From assembly GCA_949752735.1 (NCBI GenBank), contig OX457038.1, positions 61,436,520-61,500,519 on the forward strand: 64,000 nt of DNA, given 5' to 3'. Under the pieces are notes generated by a model. That model was not told the DNA's origin, ran no database searches, and saw nothing but the letters and a program-made list of their open reading frames with translations. The stretch is from Lumbricus terrestris (lineage: Eukaryota; Annelida; Clitellata; Crassiclitellata; Lumbricidae). The position numbers and the translations under genes are program-made. Each line of letters opens with the position of its first letter. Position 1 is the stretch's first letter. Positions 35,801 through 43,695 of the stretch are shown piece by piece.

Positions 35801-37721
35801 CCCACTCTTTTTGCCTCAAGGCTGCTAGATCCACAAGTGGTAAAAAAAATCTGAAGACATCCTTCTGCGCAGAAAAAGATTACCAACTTCTGGGTTGATA
35901 TTCCAGCATGGTAACCACTGGACTCCACACAGCTCTTCTACATGTACATTCGTAAATTTGTTACATTATGATGATAATGATGATGAGGTTTTGTGCAGTA
36001 GATTTGCGTGCTTTATTTATCCATGCTTGATATGTTGACTTACGACAGCGCTAAAGATTCACGTCAGCATGGCCACCTACGAAGAACTTAAAAGGACTAC
36101 GGAATACATTTTGGAAAAGCGAGGTCAAGTGGATGTTAAGGTATTAATTTATTAATTTATATTATACACCGTGGTTCAAAAAAAAGTAAGCCAAATTGTT
36201 TTGCATATATTTTTAATACCTGATGACATATCACGCTAAAGTTTTACAAATATTTATAGAATTGGACCAAGAATATGATTCCAAAATTTCAAGAGATAAA
36301 GTTGAACGGATAAAAAGATATGTATCTTTCAACTTCATATGCGAAAATATCAGTTTACAAGCAATTTTCTGTTAGATTCAATAAAATGTAAGCCAAACTG
36401 TTTTTCTTACATCTCTAATGTTCGATGATTAATCATATTAAATTTTTTCCATGTTTAGATAATTGAACCAAGAATAGGATTCCAAAATATCATGTGGTAA
36501 ATTTGAACGGATAGAAAGATTTGGATATTTTAACTTCATCTCCCGAAATATCAGTTTTCAGCAAGTCTGTTATGGTATTCGTTGCGGTTTCGGCGCTTGG
36601 TCGTTTTCATTAATTTTAGTCTTCATTGATCCCGGATTAAAAATTAATGGAACCTATTATCGTGACGTTCTGCTGTCACAACATCTTCTACCTGTAATCA
36701 GAAATCCAGCCCCAAGACTGCCCAGCCCACAGAGCCAAGGAAGCCATCGAAATGCTGACAAGAGAGACGCCAGACTTCATTTCTCCCACATAATGGCCTC
36801 CGAACAGCCCAAATTTGAATCCTGTCGACTATAAACTGTGGAGCGTGATGCAAGACCGAGTCTACCAGACAACAATCCATGATATAAACGATCTGAAGCA
36901 ACGCTTGTTTGAAGTCTGGGATCGCCCGGACCAGAGGATACTCGACGATACTGTTGCTCAATGGCGATAGCGCCTCTGCAGGCTTGCGTGCAAGCAAGCA
37001 GCAAGAGGAGGACATTTTGAGCATCTTATTTAATTCAATAATCAAACCATACTGTTGGAATAATATTGATGGTTCAATTCTCTACATATCTGGAAAATCT
37101 TAGTCTGATTAGTCATCAGGCATTAGAGATATAAGAAAAACAGTTTGGCTTACAATTCATTGAATCTAACAGAAAATTGCTTGTAAACTGATATTTCCGC
37201 ATATGAAGTTGAAAGATACATATCTTTTTATCCGTTCAACTTTATCTCTTGAAATTTTGGAGTCATATTCTTGGTCCAATTCTCTAAATATTTGGAAAAT
37301 TTTAGCCTCATATGTTATCAGGTATTAGAGATATATGCAAAACAATTTGGCTTACTTTTTATTGAACCACGGTGTAGTTTCTTTTTGATGTATTGTATTT
37401 TATGATTGAATTATTAAAATATTTTCTAGTTAGTGGTGGTGGTGGCGGTGGTATTGTGGTGGTGGAGGTGGTTTTGGTCGTGGTTGTGACAGTGATGGGT
37501 AGGAATGACAATTGTTGGGGGGAGGAAAATGGTGCTGATGGTGATGAATTTGTATGCTTACATGAGGAATGCACTGTATTGGATGTTTTCAGGGCAAAGG
37601 GTTGATGAACACTTACTGGGTGAAAGGCAAGAAGAAGTTCAACCTGCCACTACCCGACTTTGACAAACTTCCAGAGCCTGCAGCCAGTAGTAAACAGCCA
37701 ACGGGAAGAAAACGTGACTGA
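13204..37721 (+). CDS. Receptor-type (membrane) guanylate cyclase, 20 exons
   Basis: Single-pass receptors of this family convert GTP to cGMP when a ligand binds outside the cell. Reconstructed exons all keep frame: 13204-13864, 14665-14781, 15874-16083, 18205-18330, 21489-21719, 22467-22548, 24278-24374, 26626-26790, 27727-27807, 28313-28489, 29235-29397, 29946-30107, 30972-31146, 31996-32136, 32713-32836, 33570-33638, 34140-34311, 34726-34824, 36049-36140, 37593-37721. They give about 1,090 residues, usual for the family. Order: signal peptide (1-26), ANF-receptor ectodomain (about 30-440), membrane span (449-475), kinase homology domain (540-810), coiled-coil linker (815-862), cyclase domain (865-1050). 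All introns use GT-AG. The least certain joint is the exon 3 donor. I cannot assign it to a named subtype or ligand. Confidence 0.93.
14030..14120 (-). mobile_element. SINE 3' fragment in intron 1
   Basis: TATAGCGCTCCTTCAAG and CTCGGAGGCGCTCCTGAC resemble the 3' body of the SINE at 6099-6321 in the same orientation. The tRNA-like head is missing. The rest of intron 1 has an AT-rich tract at about 14,000-14,030 and nothing else recognisable. Confidence 0.5.
14665..14781 (+). CDS. Guanylate cyclase exon 2: ectodomain
   Basis: This follows TTTTCAG and ends before GTAATA. It encodes [15 protein letters not shown] and [13 protein letters not shown], matching the second-lobe strands of ANF-receptor domains. 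Phase 1 at both ends. Confidence 0.85.
15874..16083 (+). CDS. Guanylate cyclase exon 3: ectodomain
   Basis: This encodes [20 protein letters not shown] and [14 protein letters not shown]. There are two overlapping donors: GTATGT at 16,080 is the stronger consensus but ends in phase 0, while GTACAT at 16,084 ends in phase 1 and fits exon 4. I chose 16,083 for frame; a small missed exon is the alternative. Confidence 0.75.
16307..17626 (+). mobile_element. Transposon with ~150-bp internal repeats, copy 2, in intron 3
   Basis: The left end CAGCGTTTAATCTAG and the right end CTAGATTAAGCACTG are inverted relatives. Internal phrases (CCACATTGCAATGGTAAGCA, then TTTTAAGATGTCATCGTAAC) are shared with copies at 3621-4924 and 46,280-47,118. 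A 41-base segment (GAATCTGTAAGATCAATAAT onward) is repeated at 16,720-16,800. The flanking octamers do not match, so the ends are approximate. Confidence 0.6.
17735..17845. repeat. CATA/CA microsatellite in intron 3
   Basis: CATA tetranucleotides with a CA stretch in the middle form a nearly pure tract. Confidence 0.93.
18205..18330 (+). CDS. Guanylate cyclase exon 4: ectodomain
   Basis: This encodes [20 protein letters not shown], containing the YLYDAV motif typical of ANF-receptor ectodomains, then [17 protein letters not shown]. It ends in phase 1 before GTGAAG. An alternative acceptor 6 bases later would drop two residues. Confidence 0.85.
18420..18632. repeat. CT/GTCT simple repeat in intron 4
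   Basis: A pyrimidine-rich run of CTGT and CTCT units starts about 90 bases after exon 4. Cys/Ser/Leu-rich and Arg/Asp/Glu/Thr-rich frames here are repeat artefacts. Confidence 0.9.
18764..19874. mobile_element. hAT-like element with perfect 8-bp duplication, intron 4
   Basis: The termini CAGCGGTTCTCAACC and GGTTCAGAACCGCTG are inverted, and CCATAAGG flanks both sides exactly (18,756-18,763 and 19,875-19,882). Near each end, GGACCCC words repeat. The 1.1-kb body holds no transposase but carries a 14-bp-arm hairpin at 19,346-19,378. Confidence 0.9.
19346..19378. repeat. 14-bp-arm hairpin with AAGCG loop
   Basis: GCACAGAATAGATA pairs perfectly with 19,365-19,378 around AAGCG. A third, imperfect arm (CGCTTTACCTATTCTGTG) follows directly. 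It is related to the hairpin at 5885-5915. Confidence 0.85.
20154..20373. mobile_element. 220-bp hAT-like MITE, CAGTGGCGGCGCCAGG family
   Basis: The ends CAGTGGCGGCGCCAGG and CCTGGCGCCGCCACTG are inverted. Flanking octamers ATACGGGG and ATACAGGG match at 7 of 8 positions. It shares termini with 4983-7170 and 38,971-39,243. Confidence 0.85.
20453..20870 (-). pseudogene. LINE reverse transcriptase relic in intron 4
   Basis: On the - strand a FADD catalytic box (about 20,840-20,852) is followed, one frame over, by [30 protein letters not shown] and SRIDYC, the thumb-region phrases of LINE reverse transcriptases. The frame shift and stops mark it as dead. Confidence 0.72.
21207..21248. repeat. 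15-bp-arm inverted repeat before exon 5
   Basis: TAAAGCACCCTTACA and its reverse complement surround a 12-base loop. It lies about 240 bases upstream of exon 5. It may be the end of a short repeat; no function is evident. Confidence 0.75.
21489..21719 (+). CDS. Guanylate cyclase exon 5: juxtamembrane ectodomain
   Basis: The G left from exon 4 plus GT makes Gly, and the frame continues through [19 protein letters not shown] to [20 protein letters not shown]. The last phrase matches the Cys-containing stretch found just before the membrane in this family (P-x-CG[FW]D-x-x-x-C). It ends in phase 1 before GTGAGT. Confidence 0.85.
22467..22548 (+). CDS. Guanylate cyclase exon 6: transmembrane segment
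   Basis: This encodes one hydrophobic helix, [20 protein letters not shown] plus GGIYLY, bounded by charged residues. It follows TGTTGCAG and ends in phase 2 before GTATTC. Confidence 0.85.
22674..23668 (+). mobile_element. hAT transposon remnant with transposase C-terminus, intron 6
   Basis: Left end CAGGGCTG and right end CAGCTCTA are inverted relatives. Flanking octamers GTTTGTAG and ATTTGTAG match at 7 of 8. Both subterminal regions are dense in ATTAATCGC-type words. At 23,007-23,219 a frame reads [20 protein letters not shown], then [20 protein letters not shown], then a stop: the hAT C-terminal dimerisation region. The catalytic part is absent, so this is an internally deleted copy. 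Confidence 0.87.
24278..24374 (+). CDS. Guanylate cyclase exon 7: intracellular juxtamembrane
   Basis: This encodes [20 protein letters not shown] and [14 protein letters not shown] Trp followed by acidic residues (WIIKYEDI) sits at the same place in other receptor cyclases. It ends in phase 0 before GTGAGT. Confidence 0.8.
25440..26082 (+). mobile_element. LINE 3' end (reverse-transcriptase tail and 3' UTR), intron 7
   Basis: The frame ending at 25,719 reads [20 protein letters not shown] then [15 protein letters not shown], the C-terminal signature of CR1/L2/Rex-like LINEs. After the stop comes a 3' UTR (CCCACTAGCGGGATCATTCC region) ending in AATAAACCAATTGAATTGAA. It is truncated at its 5' end, as LINE copies usually are. 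A TTATGTAGAC-type short repeat precedes it at about 25,446-25,492. Confidence 0.8.
26626..26790 (+). CDS. Guanylate cyclase exon 8: start of kinase homology domain
   Basis: There are 55 codons in phase 0, rich in Ser and Gly ([20 protein letters not shown]), a region often phosphorylated in related receptors, ending with [10 protein letters not shown]. Confidence 0.85.
27171..27460 (+). pseudogene. LINE fragment between endonuclease and reverse transcriptase, intron 8
   Basis: [20 protein letters not shown], then after a frame shift [30 protein letters not shown] and [19 protein letters not shown], matches the linker of CR1/L2-like LINE proteins. A frame shift and stop make it dead. It could be a separate insertion from the LINE tail at 25.4-26.1 kb. 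Confidence 0.7.
27727..27807 (+). CDS. Guanylate cyclase exon 9: kinase homology domain, VAIKK
   Basis: This encodes [20 protein letters not shown] and LLIDIQE. The VAIK lysine of protein kinases is kept. It is flanked by CAG and GTAATA, phase 0. Confidence 0.92.
28313..28489 (+). CDS. Guanylate cyclase exon 10: kinase homology domain
   Basis: This encodes [20 protein letters not shown], then GSLHDVL and [13 protein letters not shown], which match the central part of receptor-cyclase pseudokinase domains. Phase 0 at both ends. Confidence 0.93.
28549..28600. repeat. TA-rich simple repeat in intron 10
   Basis: Alternating TA and GTATA units. Other introns of this gene from 28.5 to 36 kb show no further strong repeats besides those listed. 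Confidence 0.8.
29235..29397 (+). CDS. Guanylate cyclase exon 11: pseudo-catalytic loop
   Basis: This encodes [20 protein letters not shown] and [13 protein letters not shown]. The HRD aspartate of active kinases is absent (HGHLTSSN) and DFG reads DYG, as expected of the family's catalytically inactive kinase-like domain. It ends in phase 1. Confidence 0.93.
29509..29560 (+). mobile_element. Possible hAT left end in intron 11
   Basis: CAGTGGTTTCTAAACTTCTC, with GGGTTGGGACCCAC just after, is a typical left end of hAT MITEs, but no matching right end is seen before exon 12. Confidence 0.35.
29946..30107 (+). CDS. Guanylate cyclase exon 12: kinase homology C-lobe
   Basis: This encodes [11 protein letters not shown] and [20 protein letters not shown]. 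The APE motif and the D-V-Y-S-F-G helix are intact. It ends in phase 1 before GTCAGA. Confidence 0.93.
30361..30500. repeat. 21-bp tandem repeat in intron 12
   Basis: About seven units of TTTCTTGGATGGCTAAATGC with single-base variants. No coding role. Confidence 0.92.
30972..31146 (+). CDS. Guanylate cyclase exon 13: end of kinase homology domain
   Basis: This encodes [29 protein letters not shown] and [12 protein letters not shown], the usual end of the kinase fold (C-W-x-E-x-P-x-x-R-P). It ends in phase 2 inside the Lys codon before GTCAGT. Confidence 0.92.
31996..32136 (+). CDS. Guanylate cyclase exon 14: signalling-helix coiled coil
   Basis: This encodes [20 protein letters not shown] and [20 protein letters not shown], a heptad-rich linker that in this family dimerises the protein and couples ligand binding to the cyclase. 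It ends at LCNMLPK. Confidence 0.93.
32713..32836 (+). CDS. Guanylate cyclase exon 15: first metal-binding aspartate
   Basis: This encodes [20 protein letters not shown] and [20 protein letters not shown]. The metal-binding Asp is in SDIVDF; the usual motif is SDIVGF, so a Gly is replaced by Asp here. Confidence 0.93.
33022..33118. repeat. 32-bp tandem repeat in intron 15
   Basis: Three near-identical units start GTGGTTGATAGAGGCATGTG and end with AAACTATA. Confidence 0.88.
33570..33638 (+). CDS. Guanylate cyclase exon 16: catalytic core
   Basis: A 23-codon phase-0 exon encodes [15 protein letters not shown] and DKYDVYK, the standard segment before the guanine-binding glutamate. Confidence 0.93.
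33700..34055 (+). mobile_element. Degenerate SINE-like 3' end in intron 16
   Basis: The tail GGGAGCATCTCTGAGTAGTT and the stretch up to GAAGAGTTGCTATA parallels the 3' body of the tRNA-derived SINE (GGGAGCGCCTCTGAGTAGTG, then GGCGCTATA). The head has no recognisable tRNA boxes, so its start is uncertain. Confidence 0.4.
34140..34311 (+). CDS. Guanylate cyclase exon 17: guanine-selecting and second metal site
   Basis: [18 protein letters not shown] corresponds to the usual VETIGDAYMVVSGLP. The guanine-selecting Glu and the second metal Asp are kept; Gly is Asn and Ala is Asp. LRIGIHSG near the end is typical. It ends in phase 1. Confidence 0.93.
34726..34824 (+). CDS. Guanylate cyclase exon 18: purine- and transition-state-binding motif
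   Basis: This encodes [20 protein letters not shown] then SRMQTSGM. The Cys of YCVFGDTVN (guanine specificity) and the Asn and Arg of NTASR (catalysis) are all present. Confidence 0.95.
35600..35960 (-). mobile_element. Possible second tRNA-like SINE in intron 18
   Basis: On the - strand, a GTCCAGTGGTTACCATGCTGG stretch near 35,930 resembles a tRNA A-box region, and the other end is a run of CTTA units. No good B box was found. Weak support. Confidence 0.25.
36049..36140 (+). CDS. Guanylate cyclase exon 19: cyclase C-terminal part
   Basis: This encodes [20 protein letters not shown] then [10 protein letters not shown], matching the common I-H-V-S and R-G end of the domain. Phase 0 at its end. 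Confidence 0.92.
36167..37374 (+). mobile_element. Tc1/mariner transposon relic with ~300-bp composite inverted repeats, intron 19
   Basis: The ends CACCGTGGTTCAA and TTGAACCACGGTG are inverted and flanked by TA. The inverted repeats run about 300 bases and each contains two versions of the terminal phrase (AAGTAAGCCAAATTGTTTT and ATGTAAGCCAAACTGTTTTT). In the centre, 36,710-36,970 encodes the last third of a mariner-type transposase: ETPDFISP, then [20 protein letters not shown], then [16 protein letters not shown]. The final catalytic Asp (in NPVDYK) is present, but there is an in-frame TAA before WPPNSP and the earlier domains are missing. Confidence 0.87.
37593..37721 (+). CDS. Guanylate cyclase exon 20: C-terminus and stop
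   Basis: This encodes [20 protein letters not shown] and a short Lys/Pro-rich tail ending in RKRD and TGA. The K-G-K-G-x-M-x-T-Y-W signature closes the cyclase domain. A possible ATTAAA polyadenylation variant lies at 38,130. Confidence 0.93.
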   Translation, partial: GKGLMNTYWVKGKKKFNLPLPDFDKLPEPAASSKQPTGRKRD

Positions 37722-38970
37722 AGTGTAAGAGAGACTTTTAACGGAGAATATGCAATTGAGGACCACTGCATTCCAATCTACAACCGTGCATAAACTGGAA
37801 ACATATCCATTAGTTATGTTTTCTGGTTCTTTGTTTCATTTTCGTTCGAACAGCAATTAAGATCTAGTTTAAGTTTACTCGGTATTTTGGTTTTGAGTTA
37901 CCTGTTATCCAAGTTAGGATCCCAGTTTGTTGATCTGGGTTATCCTTTATCAGGGGTTGATTTGCCATGTATATGGGTTGCCCAGGGTTGGGGTTGCCCC
38001 TGTCATATCCATAACCAGATGGCTCGCTTTACACTAGGCTCAGAAATTGATGCAGCAGAGAATGCCAGTAACAGTTATATTATCTTAAATATAAGTCGAT
38101 GTTTCAGAATATTTGCTTAGCTAAGTATCATTAAATCTTATTGGAGAGCAAAAATTACAAGCTGAATGATTGTAAAAAGTTGTAATATATTTCTCTAGGG
38201 ACATAAATAGACTCCGGTTTTGACCTGTGAAAGCCACCAGCGCAAGTGGTGTGTTATTTATGCCTCCACAACCACACAACCACCATTATCACCAATCTTA
38301 TCACCAATTGCCACGTAGAACCATACAGTCTCCTCAGCCTGACTTCCCCAGATTCTGACCTGTAGGTCTTGTGGACTTGATTTGATATTATAATAGCACC
38401 GGTATAAGCTAGTCTCCCTGATGTGGCATTTGTGGGCACAGAGATAATTTTTAGCTTTACATTACTTTAACATGAGGCGACAGAAGCTTCTGAATTGTAC
38501 AGTAGCCTTACCAACCTGAAATTAAAAGTCATCCATCTACAGATGTTGATTTTCAAAGCTATATAGGCATATAATCCCTGCACACAATGTACAGAATAAA
38601 CTGTCTTTGCTCTAAGGCTGAATAGAGGTAGCCAGACATGTATGCAACGCAGTAAACTTCGAGACCGAGACAGTTCAAAATTCAAGACTGAGGCTTTCGG
38701 TATTAATTCCACAAGGCAGGACACATTTTGGAATAGACGATAAAAATCACTCATGAACTAGGTTCGCAGTTTCCCAACTTGCCTATGTACTATAGTCGAT
38801 TAGCATACAAGCTATTAGCTTTCAAATTACCATTCTATTCCCCAGATGAACGCTGGCACACGACAATTCTATAGTGCAATAAGTTCAGAACTAAGGACAG
38901 CATGTGCAAGAACTATGGACACAGTTTCCAATAGAACAAGACTTGCCAGTTTCCAAAAAGCCAAGACAAT
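37722..38970. other. Region after the cyclase gene, no gene seen
   Basis: This presumably holds the cyclase 3' UTR in its first few hundred bases. I recognise no coding region or repeat here. Confidence 0.5.
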
Positions 38971-39243
38971 CAGTGGCGGCGCCAGGATTTCAGTTTTGGG
39001 GGGGCTGAATCTGCAGGAGGAAATTTTCCATTTTCTGTCGAAAAAATTTCTGACGATTTTTTTAGTCATTTGGTCGAAATCTTGGGAAATGGTCCTTTTC
39101 ATCCGCCTAGATTTCTGACAACTCTCGTGCATGCGTTTACGTTAAAGTTTTTTAGGCGGGATAATCATGCAAATATTTCATTTTACATGGTGAAAAATGG
39201 ATGGCCTCTTTAGGGGGGGGCTTAGCCCCTGGCACCGCTACTG
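38971..39243. mobile_element. 273-bp hAT-like MITE, CAGTGGCGGCGCCAGG family
   Basis: The ends CAGTGGCGGCGCCAGG and CCTGGCACCGCTACTG are inverted and flanked by the exact octamer AAGACAAT on both sides (38,963-38,970 and 39,244-39,251). It is the third member of the family at 4983 and 20,154. Confidence 0.9.
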
Positions 39244-39589
39244 AAGACAATGACCTCGAGACCGAGGCAATAGGTTCCAAGACCGAGACATCAGTAAACC
39301 CTGTCTTGAGACTTGGACACTGTCTCGAGACCATAGATCTCTCGAGAGATTGAAGAAACGCACAGTGTGCTGGTGATTCAAGACTTTTGCTCAGCACTGT
39401 ATAGAAAATATGCAGATATATTATGTAGGTTCGTTTGCAGTGCGTGTGTTTATGTAGAATATTGTGTGTATGCGGTGCATACAAGTGACCGTCAGACGAC
39501 ATATATTGACAGCGAGTGATTGGCTGGTTCGTGCTGCGCATTCCACCAATATTGTTTCATGTGGCAACATCGTCCTCTCATTTTCTCTC

Positions 39590-39716
39590 TTTCCCCCGCC
39601 CTCCCCCCACGTTGTTCCCTTTCCCCGCCATCCCCCCACGTTGTTCCCTTTCCCCGCCCTCCCCCCACGTTGTTCCCTTTCCCCGCCCTCCCCCCACGTT
39701 GTTCCCTTTCCCTTCT
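39590..39716. repeat. 29-bp pyrimidine-rich minisatellite
   Basis: About four units of CCCTCCCCCCACGTTGTTCC plus CTTTCCCCG. The strand asymmetry is strong. The flanks 39,244-39,589 and 39,717-40,376 show no gene. Confidence 0.92.
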
Positions 39717-40376
39717 TCTCATCGGCTAATTCGGTCAACATCACAGAACAAGGGTTTACCGTTTGAGTGGTTCAGAAGCCGATGGGTCTGTGTTGGAATC
39801 ACTGCAAATGAATAGCCCAATTTTCCTAGCTTCTTCTTAGACGCGTTGTAGGTGAATCCAGCCAGGTCAAGGCAGTTAATTAGACCTACGGGAACTTTAT
39901 GGCACACAGTTTCGATCCTTAATTGCTAAGATATTTTACGCTTGGGACGAACTGAAAGATTGTGGCCTTCAGATATTAAATTTTGTGCATTGATCTGTAT
40001 TTGTGTGCGTTGATTAGCCTAATAATACGTAATTAACTGTTGTAATAATTATGGTGTTGAAATAGAGCAAACGATTTAACAGAAAATGTAGTAAGCTTAG
40101 CTTAATTATAGGCCTAATTATAATAGGTCAATTAGGTATCCGATGATAGAAGGTGAGAACAGACCCATCGTACGCTTTCCTCTATTATGCTCTAACCTCA
40201 TCTGCCAAAATTTGAGAATGGATGGGACCGAATATGATCGATCAGCGATCGATATATGCGGCTGTTCGCACTGTAGGCAATTACTAACCTTCGATCGATG
40301 CGCTGCAGCGTGTCTGTATGGAATAGGATCCATATTTCCCAGGACCGCATTAAGACTATCGTGCGGGTCCGGGTGA

Positions 40377-40718
40377 CAGGGCTTTTCTAACGTGCAGTTC
40401 TACACAATTGTAAATGCATTTGCGCAGTTGTAGAAGCAGACATGACATATGCAGTGGAATCATTAGAAAGAGGTCATTGCTGGTCGAATTACCACGGAAG
40501 AAGAAGGACATGTGCAGCGATGTGCAGTGAAAAATAAGCAGGAAGGTGAAATAAAACAATTTGTGAAGTTGATGACTAAAAAAGTCATCAGGTTTTTTCG
40601 TCGTCGACCGACTTGCGACATTTCTCGGGAAAATTTTCTGAAAGGACGAGAAATTTTCGCCAAACAAAGCCGCACTCAAAAAGGACAGTTCTACCAATTT
40701 CTTTTTTAAAAAGCCCTG
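40377..40718. mobile_element. 342-bp hAT-like MITE
   Basis: The ends CAGGGCTTTT and AAAAGCCCTG are inverted; flanking octamers CCGGGTGA and CCGGGTGC match at 7 of 8. Internally, TTGATGACTAAAAAAGTCAT and the CAGGTTTTTTCG stretch after it resemble the inside of the MITE at 48,817-49,137, hinting at a shared ancestor. Confidence 0.82.
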
Positions 40719-40797
40719 CCGGGTGCTGTGATTGCCTTCCAGAGGCCCGTATGACAAGGACCTATCCGCGACGCAGATTATTTATAACAGCGGTTCC

Positions 40798-41129
40798 CAA
40801 CCCGTGGCCCGCGGGCCAAAAGTGGCCCGCCAGGCCTAAAAAAATGGCCCTCGTTTCTCAAAGAATTTAAAAAAATATATATAAAAATTGACCATTTGGA
40901 CAGGTTAGAATACATAATTATATTCCATTACACATTATTTTATTTTGACGTCTATAAATAACATAAAACATTCTATTTTGAATCAATTAAGACTATTTTA
41001 TATACTTTTAGTCAATTAAATTTTAGCCTTGTGGCCCTCAAATGTCCTTCAACTAAGAAAAAGTGGCCCTCATGTCCTCCAACTTACAAAAAGTGGCCCT
41101 ATACAGTCAAAAAAGGTTGGGAACCACTG
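40798..41129. mobile_element. 332-bp hAT-like MITE with perfect 8-bp duplication
   Basis: The ends CAGCGGTTCCCAACC and GGTTGGGAACCACTG are inverted; ATTTATAA flanks both sides exactly. Several AAAGTGGCCC copies lie inside. Confidence 0.92.
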
Positions 41130-41162
41130 ATTTATAACATGCTTAGGCTACTATTATAGTGA

Positions 41163-41236
41163 CTCAGTGGGGAGGGGAATGTCATTCCTGTGGGGAGCTT
41201 CCCTCCCCCCCCCCGAGACGTCTAGATTAAACACTG
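41163..41236. mobile_element. Right-end fragment of the tandem-repeat transposon group
   Basis: The end CTAGATTAAACACTG and the preceding GTCATTCC and CCCTCCCC words match the right end of the copy at 16,307-17,626. The left end and internal repeats are missing. Confidence 0.55.
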
Positions 41237-42276
41237 TCTGCCGCAGTGCTATCGGGTGTAACGAGCTTGAACTCAAACTCTTCTTCTAACCCCGTGAGCT
41301 AACTAAGCTAGGCAACAGAAAAGATGTTGGGGAATGGGGCAAGGTCTTTGTGAGAGACCTCAAAATTTAGAACTGCCTTTCTGTGACTGTTTGCTTCTGA
41401 AACCGACACACCTGGTCATAAAAGATTATTGCGTAACGCACAGCTGCTTCTGACGCGAGTTCATTAATAAATTAGGCCTAAGCTTATAATATTGCTTCCA
41501 GTAAATCATCTGCGTTGTGGCGTCGTATAGCCTACTGATTAGAACAAAATCAATAAGACGAGTAAAACGATGCAGTTTGCGGCATTTGCAATTGATGCAC
41601 TGTAACGCTAATTATATACCGCACGCCAAGGCAATTGTGCAACAGGATTTAAAGCTACTTTTACAAGTGCATGGGAAAATTGAGAAAATATGAGGGTGAA
41701 TATAATTAGTATAGGCTACCATTTTTCCTCAAACGGGAATCCGGTGTAAAAGGCCCATTTTAAAAACTACGAATGTGCTGCCGAAGTGATCGAATTTTCA
41801 CCCTAGAGCATCGATTTCAAGTAGATTTTTTCTGCAAACTAATGTGTTGGGTGCTGGACCACTGCTGGTGTCAGATGAGTTAATTCACGGATTCATTGCA
41901 ACCCACATTTCTAATAGACATAGCTATATTATGCATGTATACGTGTATATAGACCACCTGCCCATGCATGCATTGACCGACAGCGCAGATATGAAGCGAA
42001 TTGGGTGCCAAACTCCATCATTTTTCTCGGGCATGAACAGACGAATGTTTTACCACCCTCCCCCCAACATCTTCCCACCAATGTCCCCTCGATATGTTGC
42101 AACTCATGTTGCGCATTTAAGGCAGAAACGCTGTCTTCAAAGTGAACTGTAGCTTCTTAGTGTGGACTTATAATATGGTCATTTCTCGATTAATGAATTT
42201 CGTCCTAAATTGAGGTCATGGCAGGCAGTGCTGCCGTTTCGCCATTCCAGCATTGAAGAATATTACAGATTACAGA
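41237..42276. other. Intergenic DNA without a recognisable gene
   Basis: I see nothing beyond short open frames. Confidence 0.5.
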
Positions 42277-42478
42277 TCGGTCAGTCGTACGTAGGCCTAC
42301 CTATAGGTTGGTCAGTCGTAGGCCTACCCATAGGTTGGTCAGTCGTAGGCATACCTATAGGTTGGTCAGTCGTAGGCCTACCTATAGGTTGGTCAGTCGT
42401 AGGCCTACCTATAGGTTGGTCAGTCGTAGGCCTACCTATAGGTTGGTCAGTCGTAGGCCTACCTATAGGTTGGTCAGT
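42277..42478. repeat. 27-bp minisatellite, about 7.5 units
   Basis: The unit CGTAGGCCTACCTATAGGTT plus GGTCAGT contains GTAGGCCTAC and CCTATAGG palindromes. Because 27 is a multiple of three, open frames with a nine-residue repeat (VGLPIGWSV and others) exist on both strands, but no gene context supports translation. Confidence 0.95.
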
Positions 42479-43695
42479 GACTCGATCACTGACCCGAACA
42501 CTGCAATCCATTTCCACCGCAGTTGTTCGCTGAAATACGACGACTGCCATCACATCACTTCCTGGATGTGATGGAATTTTCATTTCGTTAATGCGTCCTT
42601 GCGCCTGATACACGCTCTCTGATCACGAAATGCCGACAACGATCTGTGCACCAGCCAGCTATACCCTATATACATATATAATTATGTATATATATATGAT
42701 TTTGTATTTATATGTAATTTTATATAATATAATCACTCAGAACTTGTCAGAAACATAGCTCATCAATTTTATTATGCATGGGCCTATCTTGATCTACGGG
42801 AAACAATAGGCTATATGAAATCGAAATTTTGTCGAGTCATTTTTGAGCCTTTTTAACCATAATAAATTTCATTTTCAGCTAAGTTTTGAGGTCTTTTCTG
42901 CATGCCTGCGTCTATTATAGCCTAGTCTATGTACATGTATATTTGTGCACCATACCTAGGCCTACTACAAATTGCATCCAGGTATGGGCCTGTACATAGC
43001 CTAGTCTACATTTAGCCATAGCCTAGGCCCTATAGGCGTATACGCAGGCCAACTTCGATCGCACGACAGCCGATCCATTAGCAAATCATTTCCGGGAAAG
43101 GCGCTTTCCGTGTTCTGGACCCATTGAGCGAGACAGGTCAGGGTCAAGCCTCTGACGTACGAGAAAATGATGAAAGTGATGTACGGTAGCTTTAGATTTT
43201 TCAAACTATGCAGTAAATGGACCGATATATTACAGCGCTCATAATTTTTTTAGCCTTCATGAATCTCTCAGAGTTGGTTGAGTTACCTTTTCAGCGCCCT
43301 GTAGCCTAGTCCTTGCCGAGTATAGTAGGCCTATAGGTTGTTACCAAAGATATTAGAGTCTTTACACAGCGGAGATAGGAAGAGTCACATCTTAGTCTAA
43401 AGACTCTGGTATCTTTGCCATTACTCTAGTCTCTATAGCCTACTATAGTCTATAGGTAGGCTATATATCCGCAATGGATTCTGCTCTGTCCAGAAGAAAA
43501 ATAACGCAAACGTTATATAGCCTATAAGTAGGCTATAACAGCCTATTGTCTGCCATTAATTTTTAAATCAAATCAGCTAAAAATCGTTTTATAGGAAAAG
43601 CAAAGAAATGCCAAAATCACATGAAATTTTTTGTGGTAGTATGCCTACTTCCATCCTATGGATATTTGGACAGAAATTGACGTGTTTCTATACCA
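42479..43695. other. Intergenic DNA without a recognisable gene
   Basis: AT-rich stretches (about 42,665-42,735) and several TAGGCCTA-type words; no coding region supported. Confidence 0.5.

Noticed and set aside
39421..39815. Several Pro/Phe- and Gly/Arg-rich frames on both strands
   Set aside because: They are shadows of the 29-bp pyrimidine-rich minisatellite.
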